Positions 14,639-26,712 of a stretch of 64,000 nucleotides of DNA are shown here, piece by piece (within the stretch, counting starts at the first letter, position 1; each line of letters begins with the position of its first letter). The DNA is from Certhia americana (lineage: Eukaryota; Chordata; Aves; Passeriformes; Certhiidae). A model generated the notes under the pieces. It searched no databases. It was not told the origin of the DNA and worked only from the letters and a program-made list of their open reading frames with translations. The position numbers and the translations under genes were made by a program. The DNA is taken from assembly GCA_018697195.1 (NCBI GenBank), contig CM031866.1:4661418-4725417 (forward strand). Direction: 5' to 3'.

Positions 14639-14740
14639 AAACCCCCTGCCATGGGTGCCACCAGACCAGGTTGCTCCAAGCGTCTTCTAGCCTGGCTCTG
14701 AACACTCCAGAGGTGAGACAACCACAGATTCTTTAGTGCT
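14639..14740 (-). mobile_element. CR1 LINE 3' fragment, reverse orientation
   Basis: Read on the plus strand this is the reverse complement of a CR1 3' region: ACCCCCTGCCATGGG, then CCACCAGACCAGGTTGCTCC, a CCTGGCTCTGAACACTCCAG word, and a decayed AACCACAGATTCTTTAGTGC segment corresponding to the consensus 'CCACAGCTTCTCTGG' part. The extreme 3' end (the ATAGAATGG block) is missing and part of the middle is deleted. It is an old, non-functional fragment, identified from remembered consensus. Confidence 0.85.
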
Positions 14741-15654
14741 TCTTTAGTGTTGCAAGTGTATATGTAGGCTGTAAAAGGAGTGAATATTCTTCAGGCAATG
14801 CTACTGGGTTCATTGAGAGACTTAACTCACAAACATTTCTCACCTGTCTCTGGTGCTCAAGCCAGCTTTCTTTGAGTTAGTTCATATATCTGCCAAAGCA
14901 CAGGTATTGCCTTTGCTGGGGGGACTCATAAAATTCATTACCAGGATTTATTAGAATTTCTTTCCTAAGGTCAAATCAATTGGAGAGATTCATATGAGTT
15001 TCCCCCTGCTGAGCAGCACTGGGGGTGTCAGGCCCTGGCTCAGCTCCCCTTGCTAACACAACAGAAACCCAGTATCTGATCTTCCTAAAGGAACTGAGTC
15101 ATGGTTTCAAAAACCCCATCCAAGCTTTACTGCTCACACCTGCACCGAGCACTCAGAGGTGTGTGCTGCACACATACCTTTGCCATCTCCTCAGCATCTT
15201 GCTCAACACACATTTCCCAAAAGTACCCAGCTGGCATCAGCACGTTCCCTTGGAAGCCAGACTGTGCTGCCGTGCAGAATCACTCCAGGGAAGACAGCTT
15301 ATATCTGCTGAGAGCCTGACCTATATTTACCTGCTAACTTTGGGCACCCTGTAACTCTGTGTCTTCGTTTCCAACAACCTGATCTGTTAAGAACATCCCT
15401 CTGCTTCAACCTGCTAGGAAAACTAATTTTTAGTTCTTTCCCACTAAGTGCATAATCAGGTCTTTACCTCTACTGTGTATAGGGATGGGTGGAGCGAGGG
15501 GAAGACTGAAAGAGGGGATGTATTTTTTTAAAATTTTTTTTTTAAGAGGTGTGATGTGATTTTTATTGTATGACTATTCACCTGCTTTCTGTGACCTCCT
15601 AAGCATATTTAAGAGGGAATTTGACACTGCAACCAAAAGTGAGGCAGGGGGAGA

Positions 15655-15745
15655 AGTCAGCTAACAAAAACCACATGTGCTCGAGCATTTTGCTTTGCCT
15701 TGCTAATATTGAAGAGATTTGTTTTGCTCCGTAAAGCACTTGAAT
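15655..15745. promoter_or_regulatory. Candidate conserved non-coding element
   Basis: The segment contains ACCACATGTGCTCGAGC (an E-box-like CACATGTG and a CTCGAG palindrome), then TTGCTAATATTG and a retained CpG in GCTCCGTAAAGC. The dense mixture of binding-site-like words suggests an enhancer fragment. No conservation data support it. Confidence 0.18.
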
Positions 15746-15987
15746 TTCAGCTCAGTCCTGCAGGGAAAAAACTAATCCTCAAGTTATGGCAATACAGGCA
15801 GTTGATATGGGGAAGGAAGAAGGAGGGGGCCAGAGAACCATGGGAAGGAGAAAGGAAGGATTCAGCATTTTAGCCTGACCTGACTCCAGGTTCACACGAG
15901 AAGAGGTGAAGCTGCAGCTGTCATGCCGAAAGGAAATGCAGTCATTTATAAACCCTAGGAAGTCTCCTGGGAAAGAGAAGTAACATT

Positions 15988-16013
15988 AAAAAAAAGAAAA
16001 AAAAAAAAAAAAA
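15988..16013 (+). repeat. A-rich tract
   Basis: A 26-nt A tract with one G at 15996. It is a simple low-complexity run with no adjoining retroposon body that I can recognise. Confidence 0.9.
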
Positions 16014-17284
16014 CAAACCCAAAAACGCATTCCTCGAGACTAGAGTTAAGGGCAGGTTTTTCCCACTGTGTAAGAGACACAGTGCAATCAGACCAAACTC
16101 TGGCACTACTCTCAGAGCAGTTCTGGCCAAGATTCCTCCCTGCCCCAGCAGGGGCAGATGCCACCAGCCTTTTCCACATCATCTCTCCAGAAGACCTCCT
16201 CCAGTGTGAGAAGCTCCATCATCAAAGCACACAAATCCATCCCTTTCCTAATATTCAAAAGATCTCATGGGAAAAGCTACTGTCCAAAGTGGCTGAAGGC
16301 TGAGAAAAAAACCCAAATTATATCTTGACTCTCCTTCCCTCCCCCAACCTAAGTATCACTTTCACTCATATCTGTTTTTGGTGAGCATGTGAAAATCGTT
16401 GTCTGTGCAGCTGAATGGGGAATAACCACTATGAATATGCATGATCTGATATTGGTATGTCTTCAGGTACTTCAGCACATATCAGAGGTGAGAGAAGCAA
16501 AACTGAGTACTCAGGAGGTTAACAACCACAGCAAATAGCAAATCATTCAGAAAAGCATTTGATCAACACAGAGAAAGAAAATTGTATAGCAAACTGGTCT
16601 GTGACCTATAGGGCAAAACAACTCAAATTGCAAGAGGGGCTCATGGGGAAGAAAAAAAAAAAAAAACTATAGCCAGCAGGATTCCCAGGCTAAAATAAAA
16701 ACTACAGCTGCCAGCTGGTTTGTTCACATCAAATATCCGAACTCAGCTTTCTGGTTTCTCTAAAACTCATTTCATGAGGAAAAATAAAATTGGGATAAAA
16801 ATAAAATTCCTTTCTTACAGCAGCTACTTGGGTTTCTGTGACCTGCCATTGAGAAAGATGTGATGGGAATGCTCCTCCTTGTGCTAAGTGCTCTGGCAGC
16901 AAGTGCTTAGCCTGGCAGGGGAGCCCAGGGTTTCACCAAAGGGCAAATTATATCCTGCTAATTGAACCAGCATCATTTTAGAATCTCCCCATGAGTCTGT
17001 CAGGTTTGTGCATGGGCAACTGCAAAGATCTTAATGGACCTGGGAGGCTGAATCAAATAGAAGGACCAGGCAAGAGCAGAGAAAATGGGGCGCAGCAGGA
17101 GGGTATCAAATCCTTTTGGGTTAATAACGCACCTTCCCGGGATGTGAAGCAGATGCCCAGAACTCGGGGCTGTGTTAGTTAATTACCGTACACGAGAAAA
17201 ACTCAGCAAGGCTCCCAGCACACACAAAGCTTTGGCAGAGAGAGAGGAGAGGCAGGAGAAAGAATCCAGCCCTCCCCAAGCAAT

Positions 17285-17520
17285 GCAATTAATACATTTG
17301 CTGCAGCTTTGTGTCACGTTCCCTCAGCACCACTCAGCTCCAGTTGTCAGCATCTGTCTGGAACGAGCTGCTCCATGAAGCCAGCGGCCCCGCTCTCATG
17401 GAGAGGCAAGGGATAAGATTTCAGCAAAGGCTGAAGTCCACTGCTAAGGGATTCATCCCATATAAATTGCCTGTCAGCTACAGCTGAAGCACAATGTTGG
17501 CTGCCCTTCTCCTGGTGAGT
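17285..17520. promoter_or_regulatory. Candidate conserved non-coding element
   Basis: This block has GCAATTAATACATTTGC near its start, retained CpGs (TCACGTTCC, GGAACGAGC, CAGCGGCCCCGC), ATATAAATTGCC near 17460 and the E-box pair CAGCTACAGCTG (about 17476). Such clustering is typical of developmental enhancers. Open frames run through it on both strands but none resembles a known protein. Low confidence because only word content supports it. Confidence 0.25.
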
Positions 17521-18099
17521 AATAACAGGACTTTGCTGAATACAGAGGTACCTGACTTCCGTGGAAACCAACGTTTAGTTCCGATCTGATGAGTAAAATG
17601 CAGCTCACTTACTTGTGAGAGGAGGATGAAACATAAAAGGGGACTCTTTAAGGAGTATCTCTGCTTTTGCTCCTGAGTCTTCTCTGGTCTGCAAGAGCAC
17701 AAGTAGAAATGCAACAGCAACACCTGAGTGTTGGTAAAAATCCTAACAAAATCAAGTATGTGCACAGAGAGGCAATTCCTTTTTCTGAGAATGAGAAACC
17801 AGAGCAGAAAAAAAACAGACGAAAAGGATTTTTTTTTATTGTCCCAGTTTTACTTGGTAGAGGATCTGAGGCTCAGAGAAGATAAATAACTTGCCTAAGA
17901 TGAAATAAAGGGTTGGAAGGTGGATCTAGCATATAAATCCATATGTTATTTGAGCCTATTCAGCATACTGACCCTGTTTTCTCTCTCATATGGTAACTCA
18001 TAAATAGGCTTGGGTGTATACCTCATAACACCATTTATTACATACATACATCTTCCAGCATAGGCAACCAAGCTCCTTGTGGGATTTGACTCCTGTGTT

Positions 18100-18200
18100 T
18101 AATTGGCAGGCCTGTTTGTGGAACCAACAGGTGCATTAGAAGTGAACAGAGAGCGCATTCTCACGTCACAAAATATGCGCTGCAAACCATGTTTTGAGAG
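18100..18200. promoter_or_regulatory. Candidate conserved non-coding element
   Basis: The stretch from TTTAATTGGC through AGAGCGCATTCTCACGTCAC to ATGCGCTGC combines a homeodomain-like TAATTG, a CRE-like ACGTCA and three retained CpGs within 100 bp of CpG-poor DNA. This is suggestive only. Confidence 0.2.
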
Positions 18201-21200
18201 ACTAAGCCAGGGAGCAAACACAAAACCATCCAGCACCATCCAGCCCCTCCAGATGGCCAGGAGCCCAGGGAGGAGCTCCATGCCCTCCCAACCAACAGCC
18301 TGGGATGCCCTCAGGCTGCCCACACAGGCACTCGAGGAGGGCTTGACTCATTTGCACCATCTTTTCCTTACTTCTCACACCTCTTCTCATCAGTGCTTAA
18401 TCCCAGCAAATGAGTAACAGGGCTTTCATACTGGATTCACTTTGGCCACAAGAAAAAAAATGTAGCAGATGGAAGAAGCAAGAATTTGGAAAAGGCAGTG
18501 GCTGATGTGGGGTATCCACATCACTGGCCAAACATTGTTCCTGATTCCTTACTTATTTCTGGTTGGTTTGTATGAGGGCAAGAAGCATCTGATGCTACCT
18601 GAGCAGTCTGTGCAGACTCACCAATGCCTCAGAAGATGTAGATTTGTGATAGGGACTGGAGAGAAAACTCTCTTTTAATACCTTCCTCCAACTAATTTTG
18701 ATTCTGCTACTGAGTGCAAAACCATGGTCTGGTTAAGGCTGATTCCAAACCCTTTTAAAGGAAGAGCTGCATTAAAACATTCCTGAAAATTTCCCTTGTC
18801 CTCACCTTACCAAAATAATTTTTCCTTTTTAAATTTGCTACAAACAAAGAGAATGGTTCAAATGGAAAAAAATTTCATGGGAAAACTTTGGGCTAAAGAA
18901 AAGGTGACATCTTCAAACTATGCATGTGACTGACAACTCTTACCAGACCCAGATGGGAGTGGTTCCTACAGGAGTGTTTAAAATTAGTCTGGGTAACACA
19001 ACTGCTGCTACTGTTGTTGGGAACTGTCCTATAGCCAAATTTATTTCACTCTCAGTATGTTTTTCCTGATGTTCAGCCAAAGTCTGTCTCTTTGTTTCAT
19101 TGTTAAGTGTGCCTGTATCTCTGTACCACTCAATGCCTCCCTCCTGGGAGTTTTTACCCTTAGTAATGTATAGTTTATTTATTACTGTGACTCTTCTCAC
19201 AAATTTAATCATGGAAGTGGGTGAAAAGGGTTGGGACAGGAAGATAAAGTTTGTCATGTGTATCTTAAGCCTCATTTCTCAGTCCAACAGAGAGGTACTT
19301 GGGCATCTGAAGACTGAAGATCCCCAGTTTGACACAGCAGCTTTTCAATATTCCCAGGAGGCAAAACAACATCTTATGAAACCAGGGACTACATCCCACT
19401 CCAAAGGACAAAGTGACACAGTCTAACAGGATTTCACCCTGTGCAGGACTCAAGTCAATCATTTTTCTCTTGAAAACAAGCTGCAAATAATTGGATAAGC
19501 AGTCTCCTATTTCCAGGGTATAGACCAACGTACTTGGAGTTGCTCCAGCTCTGCTGCTGTGATAAACTCAGTTTATATTATCCCTTCTGCAAACACAGCT
19601 CACAAAGAGAGATTGGATTGCTAAAAGCAAAGCAAAGGTAAACACCAGTTTTGGAAGTTCCCCTAGTGTTATCCAGGATTCCTCCCCACTTAGTGGTATG
19701 CTGGTTGATTTTTAGTACACATTCTTCACTTTGCTGAAACATCCAACTGCTGTTCAGGAAGACCAAATTACAAAAAAGAAAACCTGCCACAAAAATATAT
19801 AGTAAATACACACAGGAACCGTTTTACAATGGCGCCAGGTTAGTCACACCTTCCCAGGACGGAATCATCCCCAGCTGTGTTATTGTTGTCCAAATCACAC
19901 TGCTGGTCCCAGTTAGACAAGGAACTCCTCAAGGCTTGAATCGACATCATCTAAGTTTGTGCAGATGCCAGAAGGTTTCTCACATTCAGCAAACTGTTTC
20001 CCTTGGGCAGAAGCCTGGCCACACTCTTTATCCATCACTGCAGCCCCCAGGGTGGGTTCTTTTAGGGTGTACACCATTGTCTGTCCCCAGGGACCATTCA
20101 TATTGACAAACACTGATTCAGTCCACCAGGTCATTTTTCCTGACACTGGCTTTCAAGGGGGCCCTAAGACAAGTATAACATAGCTGGGCTTGCAAAGGGA
20201 ATGTTATCCAACAATTGCCAGTCTTCCAAACATTCAAACGCTTTCTTGAACAAACCTTGGAATATTTTTTCCCCTGACTCAATTAGAAAGCTACATTCAT
20301 TTTTTCCCTGCTTTTAGCATCTCATTTTTTGGCTTCTCCTTCCAAGGTAAGTTGCGGCATAAGATGGCAGCCCCTGCTAACAGGAAAAAGGGCACACAGT
20401 GTGATCTTAGAGGAGTTTGGACTTGTGATTTACATTGAACACTGCTATGGAGAAGTTCTCTCCCAGTGTGTTGTGCTAGACAGAGATGCTCTTTAAGATA
20501 GGGAGGACAGCAGGTATTTAAAGTGCTTAAAGCTGTAGGATGGCACCAACAAATTAGTTAAACAACTCAGTGATGAGGCACCAAGAGAGGTTTGTAGCAA
20601 AGGTGGAAGTCTCCTTTCAGAATTTTGGGAATAACTGCATATATAGAGTTATGCCTCAAATGCCTCCATCAGCACACGGAAGCAGTTTTTTAATTTCTGG
20701 CTTTCTGAGAGGAATGCAGTTGGGTTTGGCTCCTGTGTTCTGTCTGCTGGGCAAGAAACCTGAAGAGGAGCTAAACCCAGCCAGACTGGAACAGCAGTGT
20801 CCCAGCCACCAGATGGGCCAGCCCCAGAGCTGCCTTCTGCTGAGGCAAGCTGCATGTTCTATGGAAATCATTCCTGCCAGGCTGCCCCACAGTTGTCTTC
20901 CAAGGTCCATACACACAGAAAAACTCAAGGAAGGTGCCTCAGTCTAGCCAGGCTGTTCTGGATGCCTTTAAGTTCTCTGTGAAGCCCTCAGGGCAGTGGT
21001 AGCCCAAGGATTCTCCAGCAAATGGGACCCTTTTATGGGAAAGTCTAGACTTCCTAATGACCTTGGAAAAGCAGCCAAGTGCTCCTCCACCCAGCCAATG
21101 CTGCCTGCAGGCTGCTGTCTCTGTCCCACTGCCTGGGGAACCCTTCTCCCATTGCTTCATATTCTGCAGCTGCTTTTGGTCTTCAATGTGACAAATCACT

Positions 21201-21679
21201 TTTTTTCACAGACTCTCCTCCCCTGATACTCCTTATCTCCATGGTCAACACAGTAATTCCATATCTCCATCACCAAACAGGTACCCTTGGAAGTACCATA
21301 CTTCATGCTGTTGACTAAAAATATGTATTTTCTTTTTAAAAAATAAATTCAAGTAATAATACATTTCGTGACTCGTTTCTACATGCACCTTGCAACATTT
21401 CCCCTTTGCCAATATTAGCTACACAGCCAGCACAGCTTCCACTACTGCTCCCCTCTTCTCACAGACCTCAGACCAACTCCCACCACTTCCCCCACACACT
21501 CCAGGTATTTTTATCCCCATCTCAACTCCTCGGCAGCATGCCACATCAGTTTTCTCAGCTCCAACAAGAAAACTAAAGAAACTAGAATACAAAAAAAAAC
21601 CCTTTGCAATCTTCTCCTCAGCACCCTTGACCTTTCCTTCCCTACCCATGGGCTTCTAGCACAAACCACACAGAGCAGA

Positions 21680-21782
21680 ACCATAGAATGGTTTGGGTTG
21701 GAAGGAACCTTATAGATTATCTCATTCCTACCCTCTGCTACGGGCAGGGACACCTTTTTCTAGACCAGCACCTCAAGGTGCT
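21680..21782 (-). mobile_element. CR1 LINE 3' end, reverse orientation
   Basis: The plus strand begins ACCATAGAATGGTTTGGGTT, the reverse complement of the CR1 3' terminus, followed by GGAAGGAACCTTATAGATTA, a degraded CCTACCCTCTGCTACGGGCA, and GGGACACC then CTAGACCAGCACCTCAA. Similarity fades after about 21775. The ATTCTATG terminal repeat survives as about one unit. It is the best-preserved 3' end of the four copies but still a dead, truncated relic. Confidence 0.9.
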
Positions 21783-22439
21783 GCAGATGGTCCCTCTGCA
21801 AGCGTACAGGACACATCCTCACACAAACCCCTCTGCACTGAGTGGTCGTGACCCAACTTTTAAGGAAGGAGGAAGCTCTCCCTGCTATCCTCACTCCTCC
21901 TGGCTGTGAGGCTTCCACACACAGATCCCTTCTCTGCACCTTTAAATCTGCTGAGTGGCTCAGTTCAGTCCAGGAACAGAGAGTTTTACTTCAGCAGAAT
22001 TTAATCAAAGCAGCACAACTTTCTTTGGCTCCTCTGGCCCTGACGCACAGCTCTCTTGCATTATGTTCCCTAATGAGGGCCACCTGAAGCCCAAAAGGGT
22101 GTCTGAGCACAACACAGTGCTCTCTTTTCATCATGGGCTAGCAAAAAAAAATGATACTCTGAGTATTTCTCGCTCACAGATAAACTTGGCCATCACACTA
22201 AGGAAATTAAAGCAAATAGAGCCAGTCTGTCAACTGGAACACTCTGCCTGCTGCCTGTCCTGGCTGTTACTTTACATGGCTCTTAAATTAAATGTCAAAT
22301 AGTGCTTGGCACAAGAGCCTTGTGACTGCCCTTAGAGAAAATCTGACACCTTTGCTAACTGTTTCCCACTGTTCTCTACTGCTTGGCGAGGGGTAGAGGA
22401 AGTACAGACTGTCTTGCTGCTCTCTATTTTTTTCCCTTT

Positions 22440-22590
22440 ATTTTTCTCTGCAAAGAATGCACAAAAATAAAGTAATGTCTTCTGTTTATTCAAAGTGACT
22501 GCAAGGAGCGCAGTGTTAAGTGACATCAGGCACAATTTGGGGCATTTCATTTCATTTGCCTTCCTGGCATTTCCACCCCAGTTAAGCTGA
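22440..22590. promoter_or_regulatory. Candidate conserved non-coding element
   Basis: The segment includes ACAAAAATAAAGTAATG, AAGGAGCGCAGTG with retained CpG, GTGACATCAGG and a repeated CATTTCATTTCATTTGCC word. The mixture of AT-rich factor-like words and retained CpG in unique DNA is enhancer-like. No alignment was possible. Confidence 0.2.
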
Positions 22591-23684
22591 CATAACAAAC
22601 ACCCATCAGTGCTTTCTCATCTCTACCTGCTCCAGTTTCACTGCTTTAGACTTGGAGTTTTAGCATCTTTTAGCCAAACAAAAGCCCTACAGCTCTACCA
22701 TGTAAGGTCACCCTGCCACCTTGCAGCACCAATACACCTGTGCCAACCTAGTGAGTCTCCCTGCCACAGCTTTACCAGCACCTGGATGTTCCTTCCTGCT
22801 GCATGCCCAGGAGATAAACCATGCACAACACACTGGAGACCTCCCAGGAATGGGCCAGGTTAGAACTGGGCTTCGAGACAGCAGTTGGGTTATTATAACG
22901 AAACAGCAATGACAACTGAGCCACAGCAACTATCCATGAACACACACAGAGCCAAAGGGAAATGGAAATGGGATTACACCCAGTTGAGACCACCCAGGCT
23001 GCCTGCACCGTGCCAGTCTTTGTGCAGGGGTGAGTCTGTCCCCTCTTGCCATTCTCTAGGCTGAGACACCAATCTGAGCAGACCTACCCCTCTGCAAGGA
23101 TACAGAATTCCTTCTGTTCTATCAGGAATTATTGAGAAACAGAATATGTTTAGCAGGACTACAATTCATGGAAGCAGAGCACCTGCTGTGAAAGGGCAAA
23201 AGCAAAACCAAGTTATCGTTAGGTGTCTGGATCTTGCTGCCTCTTGTTTGTCTTTTACACCAGAAATGTGCTTTCCTTCAGGGTCTGGAAGGTTCTGGTG
23301 TGTCTCTGGATGATAGAGAGCTAACTGCCAATGGCCACAGATTATGTAAGTATATATACATATTTTAAATTCAGCTGAAGACTGAGTACACTGTTCCTCA
23401 TACACACCTGGAATCCAGTTTGGGTTCACACACACTTTATCTCCACCCTATTGCTTTAATCCCTGCAGAAAGTTCCTGGCAGCATCAGTGAGGGTTTCAG
23501 CTCTGCCTCTGTGCTCTGGGAAGTTCACACTGAGCTCAGAGTGCTGCTGCAAGGGCTGTGAGAAGATGAGCCTTTCCCATGGACTCGTTACTATTCCATA
23601 TCTGGGCCCAGCTGGAGCTCAGAAGCTGCAGAGAGGAAAAACAGGAACCAATATACTTATTGTTTTAACCCCTCACCTCCCAGG

Positions 23685-23704
23685 AAAAAAAAAAAAAAAA
23701 AAAA
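23685..23704 (+). repeat. Poly(A) microsatellite (20 A)
   Basis: An uninterrupted A run follows CTCCCAGG. There is no recognisable retroposon body upstream. Confidence 0.9.
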
Positions 23705-25627
23705 TAGAAGAAGACTGTGGTTTAAGGAAAATTCTGGGGGAAGGCTGAAGGGATGTGAAGGGGAGCTGGTGAGTGAAAAATAAGAGGGAAACAAGAGAAC
23801 CAAGAATAGGTTTTCTGCAGTATTCCAATTAAACAGTACTGTTCTGAATCCTGCATCAATCACACTGGCAGACAGAACTTATACAGTGGTAATGGTACTG
23901 AGTCTTGTCCTGAATTTGTCCCTGCCCCTGTGGAAGTAGGAAAGACTGCTAGAGATGGGGAGCACAAGGGGCTCCTCCTCTTTTGTGAAAACTCCTTCAC
24001 CAAGACAAAACCATGCAAAACTAGTGTCAAGTAAGATGTTCAAGGGATTCTGTGAAGGCAAAGGCATAAAAGTGGTTCCAAACTCTGCACTCACCTGCAG
24101 CAGGGAAGGCTGAGTTCTTGAACTAAGCTGAAATACGTTACTGTAGTCAGCAGTGCCTTTCATCTAAGTAACATAGCTGATATGCACAGTGCTAGGTACT
24201 ACACTCTCCAAATCATAAGCCTGATGCAGAAAAATTAAGTGGCAATTATCCAAAGGCTCCCCAGAAAGCTCTTGGAGTTGGTGAGGGAGCACAGACTGGT
24301 AGACACCTACCACCTGCCAGCACTTCCCTATCAAGGACAATCTCAAAACCCATTCTTCTGCTCAGCAGTTTCTTTCTATTACAGAGAGATAGCACAGGAT
24401 CATCAAGCAGCACAGCGACAGCTGACTGGAAACACAGTAGAAAATTAGTATTTTCTTCTTCATTTTTTTTTCCCTCCCCCAGGCAGCCTGTAGCTCTCTG
24501 TGATATGCTCTGCTGATGGGTCAAGCAGAGCAGGAAGGACTCTCAGTACTTCCTATGCAAAAGGGAAACCTAGTGGGATAAAAGAGATGTTCCACTTTTT
24601 CTCATCCTCACCTCTCCCACCATATTTTCCAACACATAACTCCTTGTTCTGAATGAACTCCTGAACTGCTGCTAGGCTCTGCTTAATTTCCTATATGCCC
24701 CCGAGGCCTCCCAGGGCTTAAAAGAAAAAGACCTTTAGAAATGATCAAATGTAGTGCAGGGGAACTTCCATCCTATGAAGTACAGTTATTTGTAAACTGC
24801 TGTGCAATCTGAGTGCTGCCTGGGCACAGCAGGAGCTGAAGGAAGTGAGCTGTGCCTGTTACATTCAGCCTGAGCCCATGTATCCACTCTCCTCACCAGC
24901 TGACTGATCTGCTAGCACTGGGTAGTAGTCCATCTAATGGGGGGGAACAGTCCCATCAAGAAGGGGGTTAGAGGGGCAGAGCTGTGGGAGGGCAGCATAG
25001 GGTGGTATGTAGCTCACCTTCCTAACTGCAGTTGTCTCTCCATGGAAAAAATCCCCCTAACTCCAGATATTTTGCTCAACCAGTGACAGACACTGTTGTG
25101 AGACACTTCTCTTTTCCTCCAAAAAATCAATTTCCATCCAAAATGCAATGCACGAGCAGGAAAGACCCGTCCAGCACCATCTCCTGCAAGCCCCACTGTC
25201 CCAGGATCCACAGAAAACACAACAATTTTCATACCACATTTCCATGAAAGCAGTGAGTGGTGCTACATAGTCAGAGGGTCATCACTGGAATGCAAGTGTG
25301 GGCAGAGGAAAGTTTGGAGAGGGGAAAAAAATGCCTCTCCTGCCATCAACACTGTATCTGATGGAAGAAGAAAACAGGAAGAAGGATGCCAGCTGTTTTG
25401 ATAGCTGTTCTCAGTTTAATGTTTCCTCCAAGGTAAATATACTCTTCTAAAGGAACAAGATCATAATTGGGCCTGTGAAAATTTGCCTCTCAAAGCACTA
25501 GACAACCCAGAGCACTGTACAGCCAGGAAAGAAAGGCAAAGATAGAAAATGCTGCTTGAGGGCTTCAATATATTAAGACCTGACAGGAGAAGAGACATCC
25601 CACACAGCCAGGGAAGAGTCATTGGAA

Positions 25628-25660
25628 GAAGAGCCAACAACAATTACTGAGGTGATGTCT
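25628..25660. repeat. 33-bp duplicated word, copy 1
   Basis: These 33 bases recur at 26680-26712 in the same orientation with 31 of 33 identical; both differences are A-to-G transitions. The shared core is AACAATTRCTGAGG followed by TGATGTCT. Flanking sequence is not obviously alike after the final T. The core contains AACAAT, the SOX-family recognition word, next to CAATTRCTGA. Chance recurrence at this length and identity within 64 kb is very unlikely. It may be a shared ancient interspersed-repeat fragment or a duplicated regulatory module. Confidence 0.85.
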
Positions 25661-25949
25661 CAGTCTGTAAGAGGACTAGAGAAAAGCCTGGAGAGAGCAA
25701 GCTGACTCGTATTTTGCAAGAAAGACCTCAGCCCTGATCGTGTTTCACTTGCTCCACGGGACAGTTGGCAACCCACAGCTGGGCCGGACTGGCAAAGGTC
25801 CACCAGCATTTATCCAGCCTTGCCCACTGGCACTGGCAGCCAAGAGCCTGACTGTGGGGACTGCAGGCATTTACTGCTGTGCAGGGCCAGCCCTTTACCA
25901 CTGCAACAACAGAGAACCTCAGAATGCACATTCTCTCCTAGCACCTATG

Positions 25950-26215
25950 GGCAGCAAAGGATTTAACTGGAAAATGCTAATCCCTTTTAATAAGATGACC
26001 TTTATGGTCTGTACTTTGCTGGTTTTAATGAGCCCGCCTGCAAGGGTTGATTGATTTACTTGCCTGGTGCTCGTAGACTCAGATTTATTATAATTAAGTT
26101 GTTAGTTAAAGAAGTTTGCCTTGCTCGCCATGCCTGGGACCTCAGGTCATTATTATTAGACTCTCACATGCATCACCTCCATCATTCTGCATCTAGAAAT
26201 TAATGAGAGATTGGC
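25950..26215. promoter_or_regulatory. Candidate developmental enhancer / conserved element
   Basis: This is one of the strongest non-coding candidates. It holds TAATCC (25978-25983, an OTX/PITX-type site), TTTTAATAAGATGACC, GGTTTTAATGAG, TTGATTGATT (26047-26056, HOX/PBX-like), TTATTATAATTAAG, GTTAGTTAA (26101-26109, HNF1-half-like), TCATTATTATTAG and AAATTAATGAG, with retained CpGs in AGCCCGCC, GCTCGTAG and GCTCGCC. It lies between the two copies of the 33-bp word at 25628 and 26680. No coding pattern is visible. Site names are from motif knowledge only; activity and conservation are inferred. Confidence 0.35.
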
Positions 26216-26679
26216 AACTCAGCTCCCCTCCCCTCACCCCCCCCCACACCAGCCCTGCCATGGTTACTTTGGCAGCAGAGGGGCATGAGCAAATGGAAAG
26301 GCAGGATGGAATATGGGTTTCTGTGCAAAAGTGAAGCGCCTGACTCACAAAAGCACTTGGAGCAGAGCGAGCAAAGGTGAGGGCAGCCTTCCAGCTGCAG
26401 GCACTGCCTGCTTTCATGGCAATTGGGGGCAAGGAGCTGAGTGGATGGTGATGATGCACAGAGCTTGGGTAGATTTCTGCATGCTGGATGAGGGAGAAGG
26501 ACTGGAGAGTCATGCTTTTATTTACTTTGTCAGTAAAACAGCTGTTTCCCCCTACCCTTGTCTAGAGAATAATGGGACATTATGCTCTCGGTGCAATAAA
26601 GGGGCCACACTCACACAATTACATCACATCGCCACGCAGAGCCAGGGACAAAGCTCAGGAAGCCAAGGATTCAGCTCAG

Positions 26680-26712
26680 GAAGAGCCAGCAACAATTGCT
26701 GAGGTGATGTCT
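26680..26712. repeat. 33-bp duplicated word, copy 2
   Basis: Second copy of the word at 25628, with G in place of A at two positions (giving GCCAGC and AATTGC). Just upstream, AGCTCAGGAAG occurs twice (about 26652 and 26673) as a short direct repeat, which may hint at local duplication. Whether the copies are regulatory or repeat-derived cannot be told from this window. Confidence 0.85.

Larger units (their letters stand above)
14741..21679. other. Non-coding unique sequence
   Basis: About 7 kb without a recognisable gene. It contains possible conserved non-coding blocks (about 15655-15745, 17285-17520, 18100-18200), an interrupted A tract at 15988-16013 and a 15-nt A run at 16652-16666. A purine-rich stretch lies at about 15805-15870. 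Remaining open frames are short and overlap on opposite strands. Confidence 0.65.
21783..25627. other. Non-coding unique sequence
   Basis: No gene or RNA is recognisable. It contains a possible conserved block (about 22440-22590) and a 20-nt A run at 23685-23704. Short open frames occur on both strands but none has domain-like features. Confidence 0.65.
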
